NCBI GenBank assembly: GCA_035455185.1
Contig: DATIFQ010000542.1
Span: forward strand, 1 to 24,229
DNA from: JAEHDI01 sp035455185
Lineage (GTDB): Bacteria > Acidobacteriota > Terriglobia > Bryobacterales > Bryobacteraceae
Reading direction: 5' to 3'
DNA length: 24,229 bases
In this document: piece by piece, positions 1-7,567 of the stretch
Layout: every line of letters begins with the position of its first letter
Numbering within the stretch: the first letter of the stretch is position 1
The notes under the pieces: model-generated
Told to the model about the DNA's origin: nothing
What the model saw: the letters and a program-made list of their open reading frames with translations, nothing else
Database searches by the model: none
Position numbers and translations under genes: made by a program

Positions 1-1416
1 CGGAACGGCGACAAGGAATTTCCTTCGGGCAGCTACGTGATTCCCCTCGCGCAGCCGGCCAAGCGGCTGGTACGAACCCTGCTCGACCCAAACATCCCGA
101 TGGAGGAACACTTCGTCAAGGAGCAGGAGCGGCGCCGCAAAAAGAACCTTCCCGACGAGATCTACGACGTCACTGCCTGGAACCTGGCACTGATGTTCAA
201 CGTGGAATGCATCCCGGCGTCCGAGGCGTCGCAGGGCAGTTTCACCCCAGCCGGTGACCGAACCCCGCCAGGGGCGGTAGCCGGTGATAACGCGACTGTC
301 GCCTATCTGGCACCATGGGGCACGCTGGCGTCCGGCCGCCTGCTCGCGGCCTCGCTCCGGTCCGGCCTCCGTGTCTGGAGTGCGGACAAGCCCTTCACGC
401 TGGGCGGGCGGAAGTATCCGTCCGGGACCTTGATTTTCAAAGTGAAGGAGAACGCCGCTTCGCTTGCGGAGGCGCTCGCGAAACTGGCTGCCTCCACCGG
501 AGCCGAAATCGTCGGTATCAACAGCAGTTGGGTGGACGGCGGTATCAGTCTCGGCAGCAATCACGTGGTGCCGATGCGGAAGCCCGCCATCGCTCTCGCC
601 TGGGACACCCCGGCTTCGCCTCTCTCCGCCGGATGGACCCGCTACGTGCTGGAGCGCCAGTACGACTATCCTGTGACGCCGGTCCGCACCCGGCAGCTCG
701 CCTCCTCGGGGCTGCACCGCTTCGACGTGGTCATCCTGCCCGAGCCTTCCGGCAGCTACATGGACACGCTCGGAGCCGCCGGCGTCAAGCGGCTCAAAGA
801 TTGGGTGACGGACGGGGGTACGCTCGTCGCCCTCGGCGGCTCGGTTGCGTTTCTGGCGGACTCGAAGGTGGGTCTGCTGTCAACCTCTCGCGAAAACCTG
901 GCGAAGCCCGTCGAGCCCGGAAAGCCACCGGAGCAGAAGGAGACCGCCCCGGCCAAACCGGACGCGCAAGCCCCGGCAAGGGTGCCTGGGAAACTGCTCA
1001 CGTCGGAAACGGAGTACGAAAAAGCGCTTCAACCCGAGGCGGAACCGCCGGATTCGGTCGCCGGAGTCATTCTAAAGGCACGGGTGGATTCCGATCACTG
1101 GCTCGGCGCCGGCCTTTCCGGGACCGTCAACGCGGTGGTCGTGGGACGGGAGATCTTCACCCCGATCAAGCTCGACAAAGGCGTGAACGTCGCGACGTTC
1201 CTCGGTCCGGACCAGTTGCTCCAGAGTGGTTACCTGTGGGAAGAAAACCGTAAGCAGTTCGCTTACAAGCCGCTGGCGGTGGCCCAGCCGGACGGCCGCG
1301 GCGTGGTCATCGGTTTCACCGCCGACCCGAACTTCCGCGCCTACGTGGACGGCCTCAACGTCCTGTTCTTGAATGCCGTGTTCCGAGGACCGGCCCACGC
1401 ACGTCCGGCGCCCTGA
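1..1416 (+). CDS. C-terminal part of M14-family zinc carboxypeptidase (5' truncated by window edge)
   Basis: The reading frame is open from the first base, so the start and the catalytic M14 domain lie outside the window. The first codons read RNGDKEFPSGSYVIPLAQPA, which continues smoothly into the rest, so the GTG at 37 is internal. What remains resembles the C-terminal extension of acidobacterial M14 peptidases: a linker with a basic stretch (EQERRRKKN) and DEIYDVTAWNL, then a domain with alternating strands (VVILPEP, LKDWVTDGGTLVALGG) like the class I glutamine amidotransferase-like fold often found at the end of these proteins. A proline/glutamate/lysine-rich linker lies near codons 300-325. 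The family cleaves peptides outside the cytoplasm, but no catalytic residues are visible here. The TGA stop directly abuts the stop of ribA on the other strand. The family call is from recognition of the C-terminal region only. Confidence 0.75.
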   Translation, partial: RNGDKEFPSGSYVIPLAQPAKRLVRTLLDPNIPMEEHFVKEQERRRKKNLPDEIYDVTAWNLALMFNVECIPASEASQGSFTPAGDRTPPGAVAGDNATVAYLAPWGTLASGRLLAASLRSGLRVWSADKPFTLGGRKYPSGTLIFKVKENAASLAEALAKLAASTGAEIVGINSSWVDGGISLGSNHVVPMRKPAIALAWDTPASPLSAGWTRYVLERQYDYPVTPVRTRQLASSGLHRFDVVILPEPSGSYMDTLGAAGVKRLKDWVTDGGTLVALGGSVAFLADSKVGLLSTSRENLAKPVEPGKPPEQKETAPAKPDAQAPARVPGKLLTSETEYEKALQPEAEPPDSVAGVILKARVDSDHWLGAGLSGTVNAVVVGREIFTPIKLDKGVNVATFLGPDQLLQSGYLWEENRKQFAYKPLAVAQPDGRGVVIGFTADPNFRAYVDGLNVLFLNAVFRGPAHARPAP

Positions 1417-2037
1417 TCAGAATCCTTCGAGCAGATGGCCGAGCTTTTCTTTCTTCGTGCGAAGGTAGATCTCGGTGGTATCGCTGGGTGCGATGATGCA
1501 GGGAATCCGCTCGGAGACCTCGACACCCGCGCGTTCGAGCGCCTGGATCTTGTCGGGATTGTTCGACAGCAGGCGGACGCTCGTCAGCCCGAAGTGCCGC
1601 AGGATTTCCGCCGGCAGCTCATAGTTCCTGAGGTCGGCCTCGAACCCGAGTTGCTCGTTGGCCTCGACGGTGTCGGCGCCGTGGTCCTGTAATTCGTAGG
1701 CGCGCAGCTTGTTGAGCAGCCCGATGCCGCGCCCTTCCTTGTGTTCGTAGACAAGCAACCCACGGCCTTCGCCGGCGATCCGGGCCAGGGACAGCTCGAG
1801 CTGAGCGCGGCAGTCGCACCGCAGGCTGTGAAACACGTCTCCGGTCAGGCATTGCGAGTGGATGCGGACGAGCGGCGGCGGATCGCCGGAGACTTCGCCC
1901 ATGCGCAGAACGACCGCCTCTTCGAGACGGCCGCCGTATTCGCCCTTAAAACCGAATATCCGGAACAGTCCGAAGCTGGTGGGGAGGTCCGCCTCGGCTA
2001 CTTTACGTAACCGGGCTGCTACCGCTGGGTTTTCCAT
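1417..2037 (-). CDS. ribA: GTP cyclohydrolase II
   Basis: This cytosolic enzyme opens GTP to 2,5-diamino-6-ribosylamino-4(3H)-pyrimidinone 5'-phosphate, the first committed step of riboflavin synthesis. The 206-residue protein is the usual length of a stand-alone RibA (about 200) and has no DHBP synthase domain fused. The three zinc ligands are visible as C63, C74 and C76 in the run RIHSQCLTGDVFHSLRCDC, with the spacing of E. coli RibA. The GTP-binding segment EGRGIGLLNKL and the late segment LLSNNPDKI are intact. The ATG start lies 64 bp from the divergent kinase gene; no strong Shine-Dalgarno is seen. A symmetrical -10 box at 2079-2086 and a dyad at 2052-2067 lie in the region between the two genes. 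No other riboflavin gene is adjacent. Confidence 0.97.
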   Translation of the reverse strand: MENPAVAARLRKVAEADLPTSFGLFRIFGFKGEYGGRLEEAVVLRMGEVSGDPPPLVRIHSQCLTGDVFHSLRCDCRAQLELSLARIAGEGRGLLVYEHKEGRGIGLLNKLRAYELQDHGADTVEANEQLGFEADLRNYELPAEILRHFGLTSVRLLSNNPDKIQALERAGVEVSERIPCIIAPSDTTEIYLRTKKEKLGHLLEGF

Positions 2038-2051
2038 CAGACAGAAACGAA

Positions 2052-2067
2052 GGAACCTGGAGGTTCC
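2052..2067. promoter_or_regulatory. Perfect 7-bp inverted repeat (candidate operator or leader hairpin)
   Basis: GGAACCT-GG-AGGTTCC is a perfect dyad with a 2-bp centre. It sits about 12 bp upstream of the symmetrical -10 box, so it overlaps the -35 region of the kinase promoter. It would also fall in the transcribed leader of ribA, where it could fold as a 6-bp stem with a 4-nt loop. Its role is inferred from position only. It is not a GAAC-N4-GTTC LexA-type box, because the spacing between GAAC and GTTC is six. Confidence 0.55.
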
Positions 2068-2078
2068 GCGTTCTCTTA

Positions 2079-2086
2079 ATTATAAT
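2079..2086. promoter_or_regulatory. Symmetrical -10 box ATTATAAT serving both strands
   Basis: ATTATAAT is its own reverse complement and contains an exact TATAAT on each strand (2081-2086 plus, 2084-2079 minus). It lies between the divergent starts of ribA (2037, minus) and the sensor kinase (2102, plus). Expected start sites would give ribA a leader of roughly 35 nt and the kinase a leader of fewer than about 10 nt. No good TTGACA is visible at the usual distance on the plus side, where the dyad 2052-2067 lies instead. Confidence 0.6.
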
Positions 2087-2101
2087 GAACGGCAACGCTA
2101 C

Positions 2102-3412
2102 ATGCTGGACCAGCACCTGATCAGACTCCTGGTGAAGCTCGGGATCGTGGCTTCCCTGGCGAGCATTTTGGTCCGGTCGGACGCTTTCAAGCGCATGCTC
2201 CTCCGGGAACAACGCACCCTGAACCAGCGGCTGCTGCTTGCTTTATCCTTCTCGAGCATCTTTGCCACAGGCGTCGCCACCCGAGTCGTCACGCGGTCCT
2301 ATCAGGCGGTGGACCTCGGGCTGGAGGGGAGCCTGCTATCGGGCATCCTCGGCGGCTATGTAACCGGGCTTGTGTCGGGAATACTGATTTCAGTGCCCGC
2401 CATGTTCAACGGCGAGTACCTCAGCATGCCTCTCCTCGCGGGGGTCGGCGTACTCGGCGGGCTGCTGCGCGATTGCGCGCCGGACACCGAAGACATCTGG
2501 CACTTCTCGCCGTTTTTCGACCTCAGCATTTACCGGCTCTTCCGGCGGGGCCACGATCACCGCCGCTCGGCGTTCCACCTGTTCTTCTTGCTGGCGATCC
2601 TCTTCGCCGAGTTCCTAAGGATCACGCTCGGCCACATCTTCAAGGACTCAGTCTTCTATCTCTATCCCGAGTGGGTCTCGCCGCACCCGTTGACGATTGT
2701 CATTGTCTACATCACGACGCTGTTCGCAGTAACGCTGCCCCTCAAGATCTGGAACAACACCCGGAACGAAAGCAAGCTGGCCGAGCAGCAGCAGGTGCTG
2801 TTGCGGGCGCGGCTCGAGGCGCTCTCCAGCCAGATCAACCCGCATTTTCTGTTCAACACGCTGAATTCTGTCTCCTCGCTGATCCGTACGGACCCGGGCG
2901 AGGCGCGAAACGTCGTCTACAAGCTCTCCAACATCCTGCGCCGCCTGTTGCGGAAGCACGACAACTTCAACCCGCTGCGCGACGAACTCAATTTCATCAA
3001 CGATTACCTCGCGATCGAGATGGTGCGGTTCGGAGACAAGCTCCACTTCGAGAAGGACATCGCTCCGAACACCCTGGACCGGCCGGTTCCGAGCATGCTG
3101 CTCCAGCCGCTGGTGGAGAACTGCATCCGGCATGGCCTGAGCGGAAAAGTGGAGGGCGGCACGATCCGAGTCAGCAGCCAACTGGCGGACGGCCGGTTGC
3201 ACCTCTCTGTGGAAGATGACGGCGTGGGCATTCCCGAAGTAAAATTGGCTACCCTGCTTGAACAGGGCATCGGCGTCAGCAATGTCAACGAGCGCCTCAA
3301 GGTTTTGTTCGGAAACGACTACCGGATGTTCATCGACAGCAAGCCCGGTACCGGCACACGCATCGAGATCCAGATTCCGGAACTCCAGCTCCCCGGAACG
3401 GGTGTCTCCTGA
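2102..3412 (+). CDS. LytS-type sensor histidine kinase with 5TM membrane sensor
   Basis: This is a membrane sensor kinase of the LytS/YehU group. The N-terminal ~210 residues are hydrophobic and carry a run typical of the 5TMR-LYT domain (GYVTGLVSGILISVPAMFNG). A charged linker (NESKLAEQQQVLLRARLEAL) leads to the His_kinase H-box, QINPHFLFNTLNS, with the phosphoacceptor at H248. The ATPase domain shows the N-box (PLVENCIRHG) and glycine boxes (VEDDGVGIP, GIGVSNVNERL, GTGTRIEI). I chose ATG 2102: the frame stays open upstream to 1862, but that stretch is antisense to ribA and not protein-like. There is no clear Shine-Dalgarno, and a TATAAT ends 15 nt before the ATG. No LytTR response regulator is adjacent; a methyltransferase follows after 21 nt. 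Confidence 0.9.
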   Translation: MLDQHLIRLLVKLGIVASLASILVRSDAFKRMLLREQRTLNQRLLLALSFSSIFATGVATRVVTRSYQAVDLGLEGSLLSGILGGYVTGLVSGILISVPAMFNGEYLSMPLLAGVGVLGGLLRDCAPDTEDIWHFSPFFDLSIYRLFRRGHDHRRSAFHLFFLLAILFAEFLRITLGHIFKDSVFYLYPEWVSPHPLTIVIVYITTLFAVTLPLKIWNNTRNESKLAEQQQVLLRARLEALSSQINPHFLFNTLNSVSSLIRTDPGEARNVVYKLSNILRRLLRKHDNFNPLRDELNFINDYLAIEMVRFGDKLHFEKDIAPNTLDRPVPSMLLQPLVENCIRHGLSGKVEGGTIRVSSQLADGRLHLSVEDDGVGIPEVKLATLLEQGIGVSNVNERLKVLFGNDYRMFIDSKPGTGTRIEIQIPELQLPGTGVS

Positions 3413-3433
3413 CTTCTTACTGCGGAGCACTGA

Positions 3434-4120
3434 TTGACAAACCTCCAAACCCCTGTACTCATACCCGAGACGAACGGCGCGCACCGGACGATCGCCGGCC
3501 GGACCCGCAGGGTCTACGACCGCCTGGCGGCCGTCTATCCGGTGTCAACGTTGTTCTTCCATTCGACGGCGCACAAGCGCGCGCTGGCGGTAGCCGGCCT
3601 TGTCGACGGCATGCGCGTACTCGAAGCGGCTACCGGTTCCGGCGAAATGTTCCGGCGGCTCGTGCGCGCCAACCGCGGCGGTGAAACGGTCGGCTTCGAC
3701 CTCTCTCCCAACATGGCGGCTCGGACGCACCGCAGGGTCCGCCGGGAGTTCCCCGCTGCAACAACCCTCTGCCAGGCGGTGGATGCCCGCTACCTACCGT
3801 TCTGCGGTGAGAGCTTCGATCTCGTCGTCTGCTGCTACCTACTGGAGTTGCTCTCATCGGAGGACATCCTGCTCGCGCTCAGCGAAATCCACCGCGTCTT
3901 GCGCCCTGGTGGGAGATTGGCGCTGGTCGCGATTGGACAGAACACGGAGTTCTTCAACCGCGTCTACCGCGTACTCGGCAAGATCGCGCCCGCGTTTTGG
4001 GGACGCCAGATCGATGGGCGGCTGATTGAACTCATTGAGACCGCTGACTTCCGTCTCCTCAGTGAGGAACACGTTCGCCAGAGCCTGTACCCGTCGCGTG
4101 TGCTTCTCGCCAGAAAGTAG
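3434..4120 (+). CDS. Class I SAM-dependent methyltransferase
   Basis: This is a cytosolic methyltransferase of the Methyltransf_11/UbiE-like type. Motif I (VLEAATGSGEMF) lies near residues 62-73, followed by the acidic SAM-contact strand (VGFDLSPNM), motif IV-like FDLVVCCYLLELL, and the post-motif HRVLRPGGRLAL. The substrate cannot be told from sequence. The start is TTG at 3434, supported by GGAG about 6 nt upstream; no ATG lies before motif I in a better place. It follows the kinase gene by 21 nt and is probably cotranscribed with it. The next gene starts 45 nt downstream with its own ribosome binding site. The 228-residue length fits a single-domain enzyme. Confidence 0.9.
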   Translation: MTNLQTPVLIPETNGAHRTIAGRTRRVYDRLAAVYPVSTLFFHSTAHKRALAVAGLVDGMRVLEAATGSGEMFRRLVRANRGGETVGFDLSPNMAARTHRRVRREFPAATTLCQAVDARYLPFCGESFDLVVCCYLLELLSSEDILLALSEIHRVLRPGGRLALVAIGQNTEFFNRVYRVLGKIAPAFWGRQIDGRLIELIETADFRLLSEEHVRQSLYPSRVLLARK

Positions 4121-4165
4121 GCCGCAGCCGGCATCTGATGTAAAGTATTTTCGGAGGTTCTCCTC

Positions 4166-5365
4166 ATGCAATCCGACCGCAGGCAGTTTTTAAAGAATTC
4201 CCTGGGCGTGTCGGCGGCCGTCTCCGCCGCCCCGATGATCGTCCCGCGCCGTGCTTGGGGCGCAAACGACAAGCCCGCCTATGCCCTGATCGCCGCCGGC
4301 GGCCGGGGCCGTTACCTGAACAAGGTTTTCAAGAAGCTCGGCGCACAGTGTGTGGCCGTCTGCGATGTCTATGAGCCGTACGTCGAGATGGCGCTCGAAG
4401 ATTCTCCCGACGCGCGTGCCTACGTCGACTACAAAGAGCTGCTTGAAAAGGAGAAGAGTGCTGACTTCGTCATCCTCGCCGGACCCGACCATCATCATTG
4501 CCCGATGCTGCTCGCTTCGCTAGCCGCCGGTAAGGACGTGTACGCCGAGAAGCCGCTCTCGCGCACGCTCGAAGAGAGCCAGAAGATGATCCAGGCGGTC
4601 AAGCAGAGCCAGAAGGTTGTTCAGATCGGCATGCAGCGGCGCAGCGCCCCGGTGATCCGTTCGGCCAAACGCCTGATTGACGACGGCGTCCTCGGCAAGC
4701 TCGCCATGGTCAAGCCAATGTGGAACTGGAACGTCTCCGGCCCAATCGACAACTCCCCCCTTCCCGGTAAGCTCGACTGGCAAAGGTTCCTCGGAGACGC
4801 TCCCCAGCGCGAGCTGGAGCCGATGCGCTTTCGCCGCTGGCGGTACTTCTGGGATTACGCGGGCGGCAACATGACCGACCAGGGAACGCACCTGATGGAC
4901 GTCGTCCTGTGGTTTACCAACTCCGGACCGCCGGTCTCGGCCATCTGCAACGGGCAGGTCAACAAGATGAAGGGGGCGGAACACCCCGAGGTCTTTTGCG
5001 CCGTCTTCGAGTTCCCGAGTTTCCTCGTCACCTGGACGCTGAACTACTGCAACTCGTACGAGAACGGCTGGTCCATCACGTTCATGGGCGACGAGGGGAC
5101 GATGATTCTCGACGAGGACGGCTACCGTGTCTATCAGGAGCCGTGGGCCTTGCCGAAGAACCGCGAGCCCATCTTCTATGCAAAGGTGGCGGTGCCCATC
5201 GAAGCGCACGTCCAGAACTTCCTGGACTGCATCAAAACCCGGGAGCAGCCCACCTGCGACGTGGAATCGGCCGCGAAGGCCGTCGCCGGACCACACCTAG
5301 CCAACATCGCGTTCCAGCAAGGCCGGAAGGCGACGCTGGCCCCGGATATGGTAACGGTCTCTTAG
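4166..5365 (+). CDS. Tat-exported Gfo/Idh/MocA family oxidoreductase
   Basis: This is an NAD(P)-dependent sugar/polyol-type oxidoreductase with a twin-arginine signal (DRRQFLKNS, then an Ala/Val-rich segment ending near AWGAND). The Rossmann glycine motif is partly altered to AAGGRGRY near residues 44-50. The family catalytic motif EKP is present in DVYAEKPLS, with the lysine at about residue 129. The C-terminal domain has the usual WxNP-like substrate region and a GTHLMDVVLWF helix. The ATG at 4166 follows GGAGG by 8 nt. The GAGG of that site could pair with CCTC just before the start, a possible weak occlusion of the ribosome site. The substrate is unknown. It converges on thiG with 3 nt between stop codons. 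Confidence 0.93.
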   Translation: MQSDRRQFLKNSLGVSAAVSAAPMIVPRRAWGANDKPAYALIAAGGRGRYLNKVFKKLGAQCVAVCDVYEPYVEMALEDSPDARAYVDYKELLEKEKSADFVILAGPDHHHCPMLLASLAAGKDVYAEKPLSRTLEESQKMIQAVKQSQKVVQIGMQRRSAPVIRSAKRLIDDGVLGKLAMVKPMWNWNVSGPIDNSPLPGKLDWQRFLGDAPQRELEPMRFRRWRYFWDYAGGNMTDQGTHLMDVVLWFTNSGPPVSAICNGQVNKMKGAEHPEVFCAVFEFPSFLVTWTLNYCNSYENGWSITFMGDEGTMILDEDGYRVYQEPWALPKNREPIFYAKVAVPIEAHVQNFLDCIKTREQPTCDVESAAKAVAGPHLANIAFQQGRKATLAPDMVTVS

Positions 5366-5368
5366 ACT

Positions 5369-6145
5369 CTATCGGACGACACCCTCGAGCGGGCTGCTGG
5401 CGCTGGCGTACAGTTTCTTCGGGATCCGGCCGGCGAGCCAGGCCAGGCGGCCCGCTTCCACCGCGAGTTTCATCGCAACGGCCATTTTCTCGGCGTCCTG
5501 CGCTCCGGCGATGGCGGTATTCATGAGCACGCCGTCGGCGCCCAGCTCCATGGCCACGGCCGCGTCCGACGCGGTTCCAACCCCGGCGTCCACGATCATC
5601 GGCACTGCTGTGATCATCTCCCGAAGAATGCGCAAGTTCGCGGGGTTCTGAATTCCCATGCCGGACCCGATCGGCGCGGCCAGCGGCATCACCGCCGCGG
5701 CGCCGGCGTCGATCAGCTTCTTCGCGTAGATCAGGTCGTCGTTGGTGTACGGCATCACGACGAACCCCTCCTTGACTAGAATCCGCGTGGCTTCGAGCAG
5801 CCCCTCGTTGTCCGGAAACAGCGTCTTCTCGTCGCCGATGACCTCTAGCTTGATCCAATTCGACAGCCCGACCTCGCGGGCGAGGCGCGCCGTGCGGACC
5901 GCTTCGTCGGCCGAGTAGCAGCCGGCCGTGTTCGGCAGGATGAAAATCTTGGAACGGTCGATATAATCCAGCAAAGATTCCTTCGACTTGTCCGTGAGAT
6001 TCACCCGGCGCACGGCGACGGTGACCATCTCGGCGCCCGAAGCGGCATGGCAGCGGGCCATTTCCTGAAAGCTGCGGTATTTGCCCGTGCCGACGATCAG
6101 GCGCGAGCGGAACTCCCGCCCGGCGATCACTAGATTGTCTGGCAT
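5369..6145 (-). CDS. thiG: Thiazole synthase
   Basis: ThiG condenses 1-deoxy-D-xylulose 5-phosphate, dehydroglycine and ThiS thiocarboxylate into the thiazole phosphate of thiamine, in the cytosol. The 258-residue protein has family length and motifs: RLIVGTGKY near the N terminus, LPNTAGCYSADEAVRTARLA, the Schiff-base lysine in NWIKLEVIGD (K99), APIGSGMGI, and the phosphate-binding VDAGVGTASDAAVAMELG. No thiS, thiH/thiO, thiE or thiF lies beside it. Only 33 bp separate its ATG from the divergent next gene, so there is no room for a TPP riboswitch in that gap. The ribosome site is weak (GAAAG). Confidence 0.97.
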   Translation of the reverse strand: MPDNLVIAGREFRSRLIVGTGKYRSFQEMARCHAASGAEMVTVAVRRVNLTDKSKESLLDYIDRSKIFILPNTAGCYSADEAVRTARLAREVGLSNWIKLEVIGDEKTLFPDNEGLLEATRILVKEGFVVMPYTNDDLIYAKKLIDAGAAAVMPLAAPIGSGMGIQNPANLRILREMITAVPMIVDAGVGTASDAAVAMELGADGVLMNTAIAGAQDAEKMAVAMKLAVEAGRLAWLAGRIPKKLYASASSPLEGVVR

Positions 6146-6178
6146 ACTTTCATTCTAGAACCAGGGAGTGGAGAAATC

Positions 6179-7564
6179 ATGAAACGGACCTTGCTGCTTT
6201 TGCTCTTCGTGCTGCCGCTCGCCGCGGGTGATTTTCGCCTCGGCCAAGCCGCGGTGAAGATCACCCCGCCCGCAGGCGCTCCGATGGCCGGCTACTACCA
6301 CAACCGTGCCGCCTCAGGCGTCCATGACGACCTTTTCGCGAAAACGCTGGTGCTCGAAAAGGATGGCGAGAAAACGGCTCTCGTCGCCTGTGACATCATC
6401 GGCATGCCGCGCGGTGTGGCGGAGGAAGCGCGGCGGCTGGCTGAGAAAGAGACCGGCATCCCGGGCGCCCGGATCATGATCTCCGGAACCCACGCCCACA
6501 CCGGCCCCGTCCTCTACGAAGAGGGTTCGCGATACAACCTTGAGGGCGACATGTTGCGAATCGCCAGGGAATACATCGCCGCGCTTCCGGCGAAGATCGC
6601 AGAGAGCATCAAACTAGCGGATTCGCGGCTTCAACCGGCAAAAGCCGCCGCCGGCGTTGGGCACGAGGAGTCGATCAGCTTCAACCGGCGTTTCTTCATG
6701 AAGGACGGCACGGTCGGCTGGAACCCCGGGAAATTGAACCCGAACATCGTGAGGCCGGTGGGACCCATCGACCCGGATGTCGGTGTTGTCCGCTTCCAGG
6801 CCGAGGATGGTGACTCGCTGGCTACCTACGTGAACTTCGCTCTCCATCTGGATACTGTGGGCGGCGTGGAGATTTCGGCGGACTATCCGTATACGCTCTC
6901 AAAACTCCTCGGCCGACTGAACGGCGCGGACATGCTGACCGTGTTCACGATCGGCGCCGCCGGAAATCTCAACCACATCAACGTAAGAACCGCCGCGCGG
7001 CAGAACGGACATGGGGAAGCGGAACGCATCGGCGGCGTGCTCGCCGGCGAAGTATTGAAGACCTACACCCGGCTGGAGGATATCGCGGCAACCTCCGTGC
7101 GCAGCCGGAGCGAGATCGTGCGCCTTCCCCTGGCGGAGCATGAGCCCTCCGACGTCGAATGGGCACGCGGCGTGGCGCCGAAGTTCGGCAAGCCCGGCGC
7201 CGCCCCGTTTCTAGACCTCGTGAAGGCGTTCCGCGTGCTCGACGTCGAGGCTCGGAAGGGCAAGCCGATCGACGCCGAGGTGCAGGTCATCGCTCTCGGG
7301 GACCAAGTCGCCTGGGTCGGGTTGCCTGGCGAGATCTTCACCGAGCTCGGGATGGCGATCAAGCGTGCCTCGCCGTTCCCGTACACGATGGTGGCTGAAC
7401 TTGCGAACGGCTCAATCGGCTACGTGCCGAACCAAGAGTCATACTCGCAAGGCGCTTACGAGGTAGTCAGCGCCAGATGCGCAGCCGGTTCCGGCGAGAT
7501 GCTGGTGGACACCGCGCTCCGCCTGCTGAAACAGCTCAAAGCCACCGGCGCCGCTACGAACTGA
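6179..7564 (+). CDS. Secreted ceramidase-like hydrolase (neutral/alkaline ceramidase N-terminal domain)
   Basis: A clear signal peptide (KRTLLLLLFVLPLAAG) precedes a domain that matches the alkaline/neutral ceramidase N-terminal fold: GQAAVKITPPAGAPMAGY, VALVACDIIG-like strand, then the metal-binding SGTHAHTGP with H105 and H107. A later histidine (VNFALHLDT) and the stretch GAAGNLNHIN fit the zinc site and active site of that family. At 461 residues it lacks the C-terminal domain of true neutral ceramidases (about 650 or more), as many bacterial paralogues do. The real substrate may be an amide or ester other than ceramide. ATG 6179 follows GGAG by 5 nt. It is divergent from thiG and ends 3 nt from the next minus-strand gene. 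Confidence 0.88.
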   Translation: MKRTLLLLLFVLPLAAGDFRLGQAAVKITPPAGAPMAGYYHNRAASGVHDDLFAKTLVLEKDGEKTALVACDIIGMPRGVAEEARRLAEKETGIPGARIMISGTHAHTGPVLYEEGSRYNLEGDMLRIAREYIAALPAKIAESIKLADSRLQPAKAAAGVGHEESISFNRRFFMKDGTVGWNPGKLNPNIVRPVGPIDPDVGVVRFQAEDGDSLATYVNFALHLDTVGGVEISADYPYTLSKLLGRLNGADMLTVFTIGAAGNLNHINVRTAARQNGHGEAERIGGVLAGEVLKTYTRLEDIAATSVRSRSEIVRLPLAEHEPSDVEWARGVAPKFGKPGAAPFLDLVKAFRVLDVEARKGKPIDAEVQVIALGDQVAWVGLPGEIFTELGMAIKRASPFPYTMVAELANGSIGYVPNQESYSQGAYEVVSARCAAGSGEMLVDTALRLLKQLKATGAATN

Positions 7565-7567
7565 ATC

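Noticed and set aside
1862..2101. Upstream extension of the sensor kinase reading frame
   Set aside because: It is antisense to the conserved ribA coding region and is Arg/Ser/Pro-rich noise; the protein-like sequence starts at ATG 2102.
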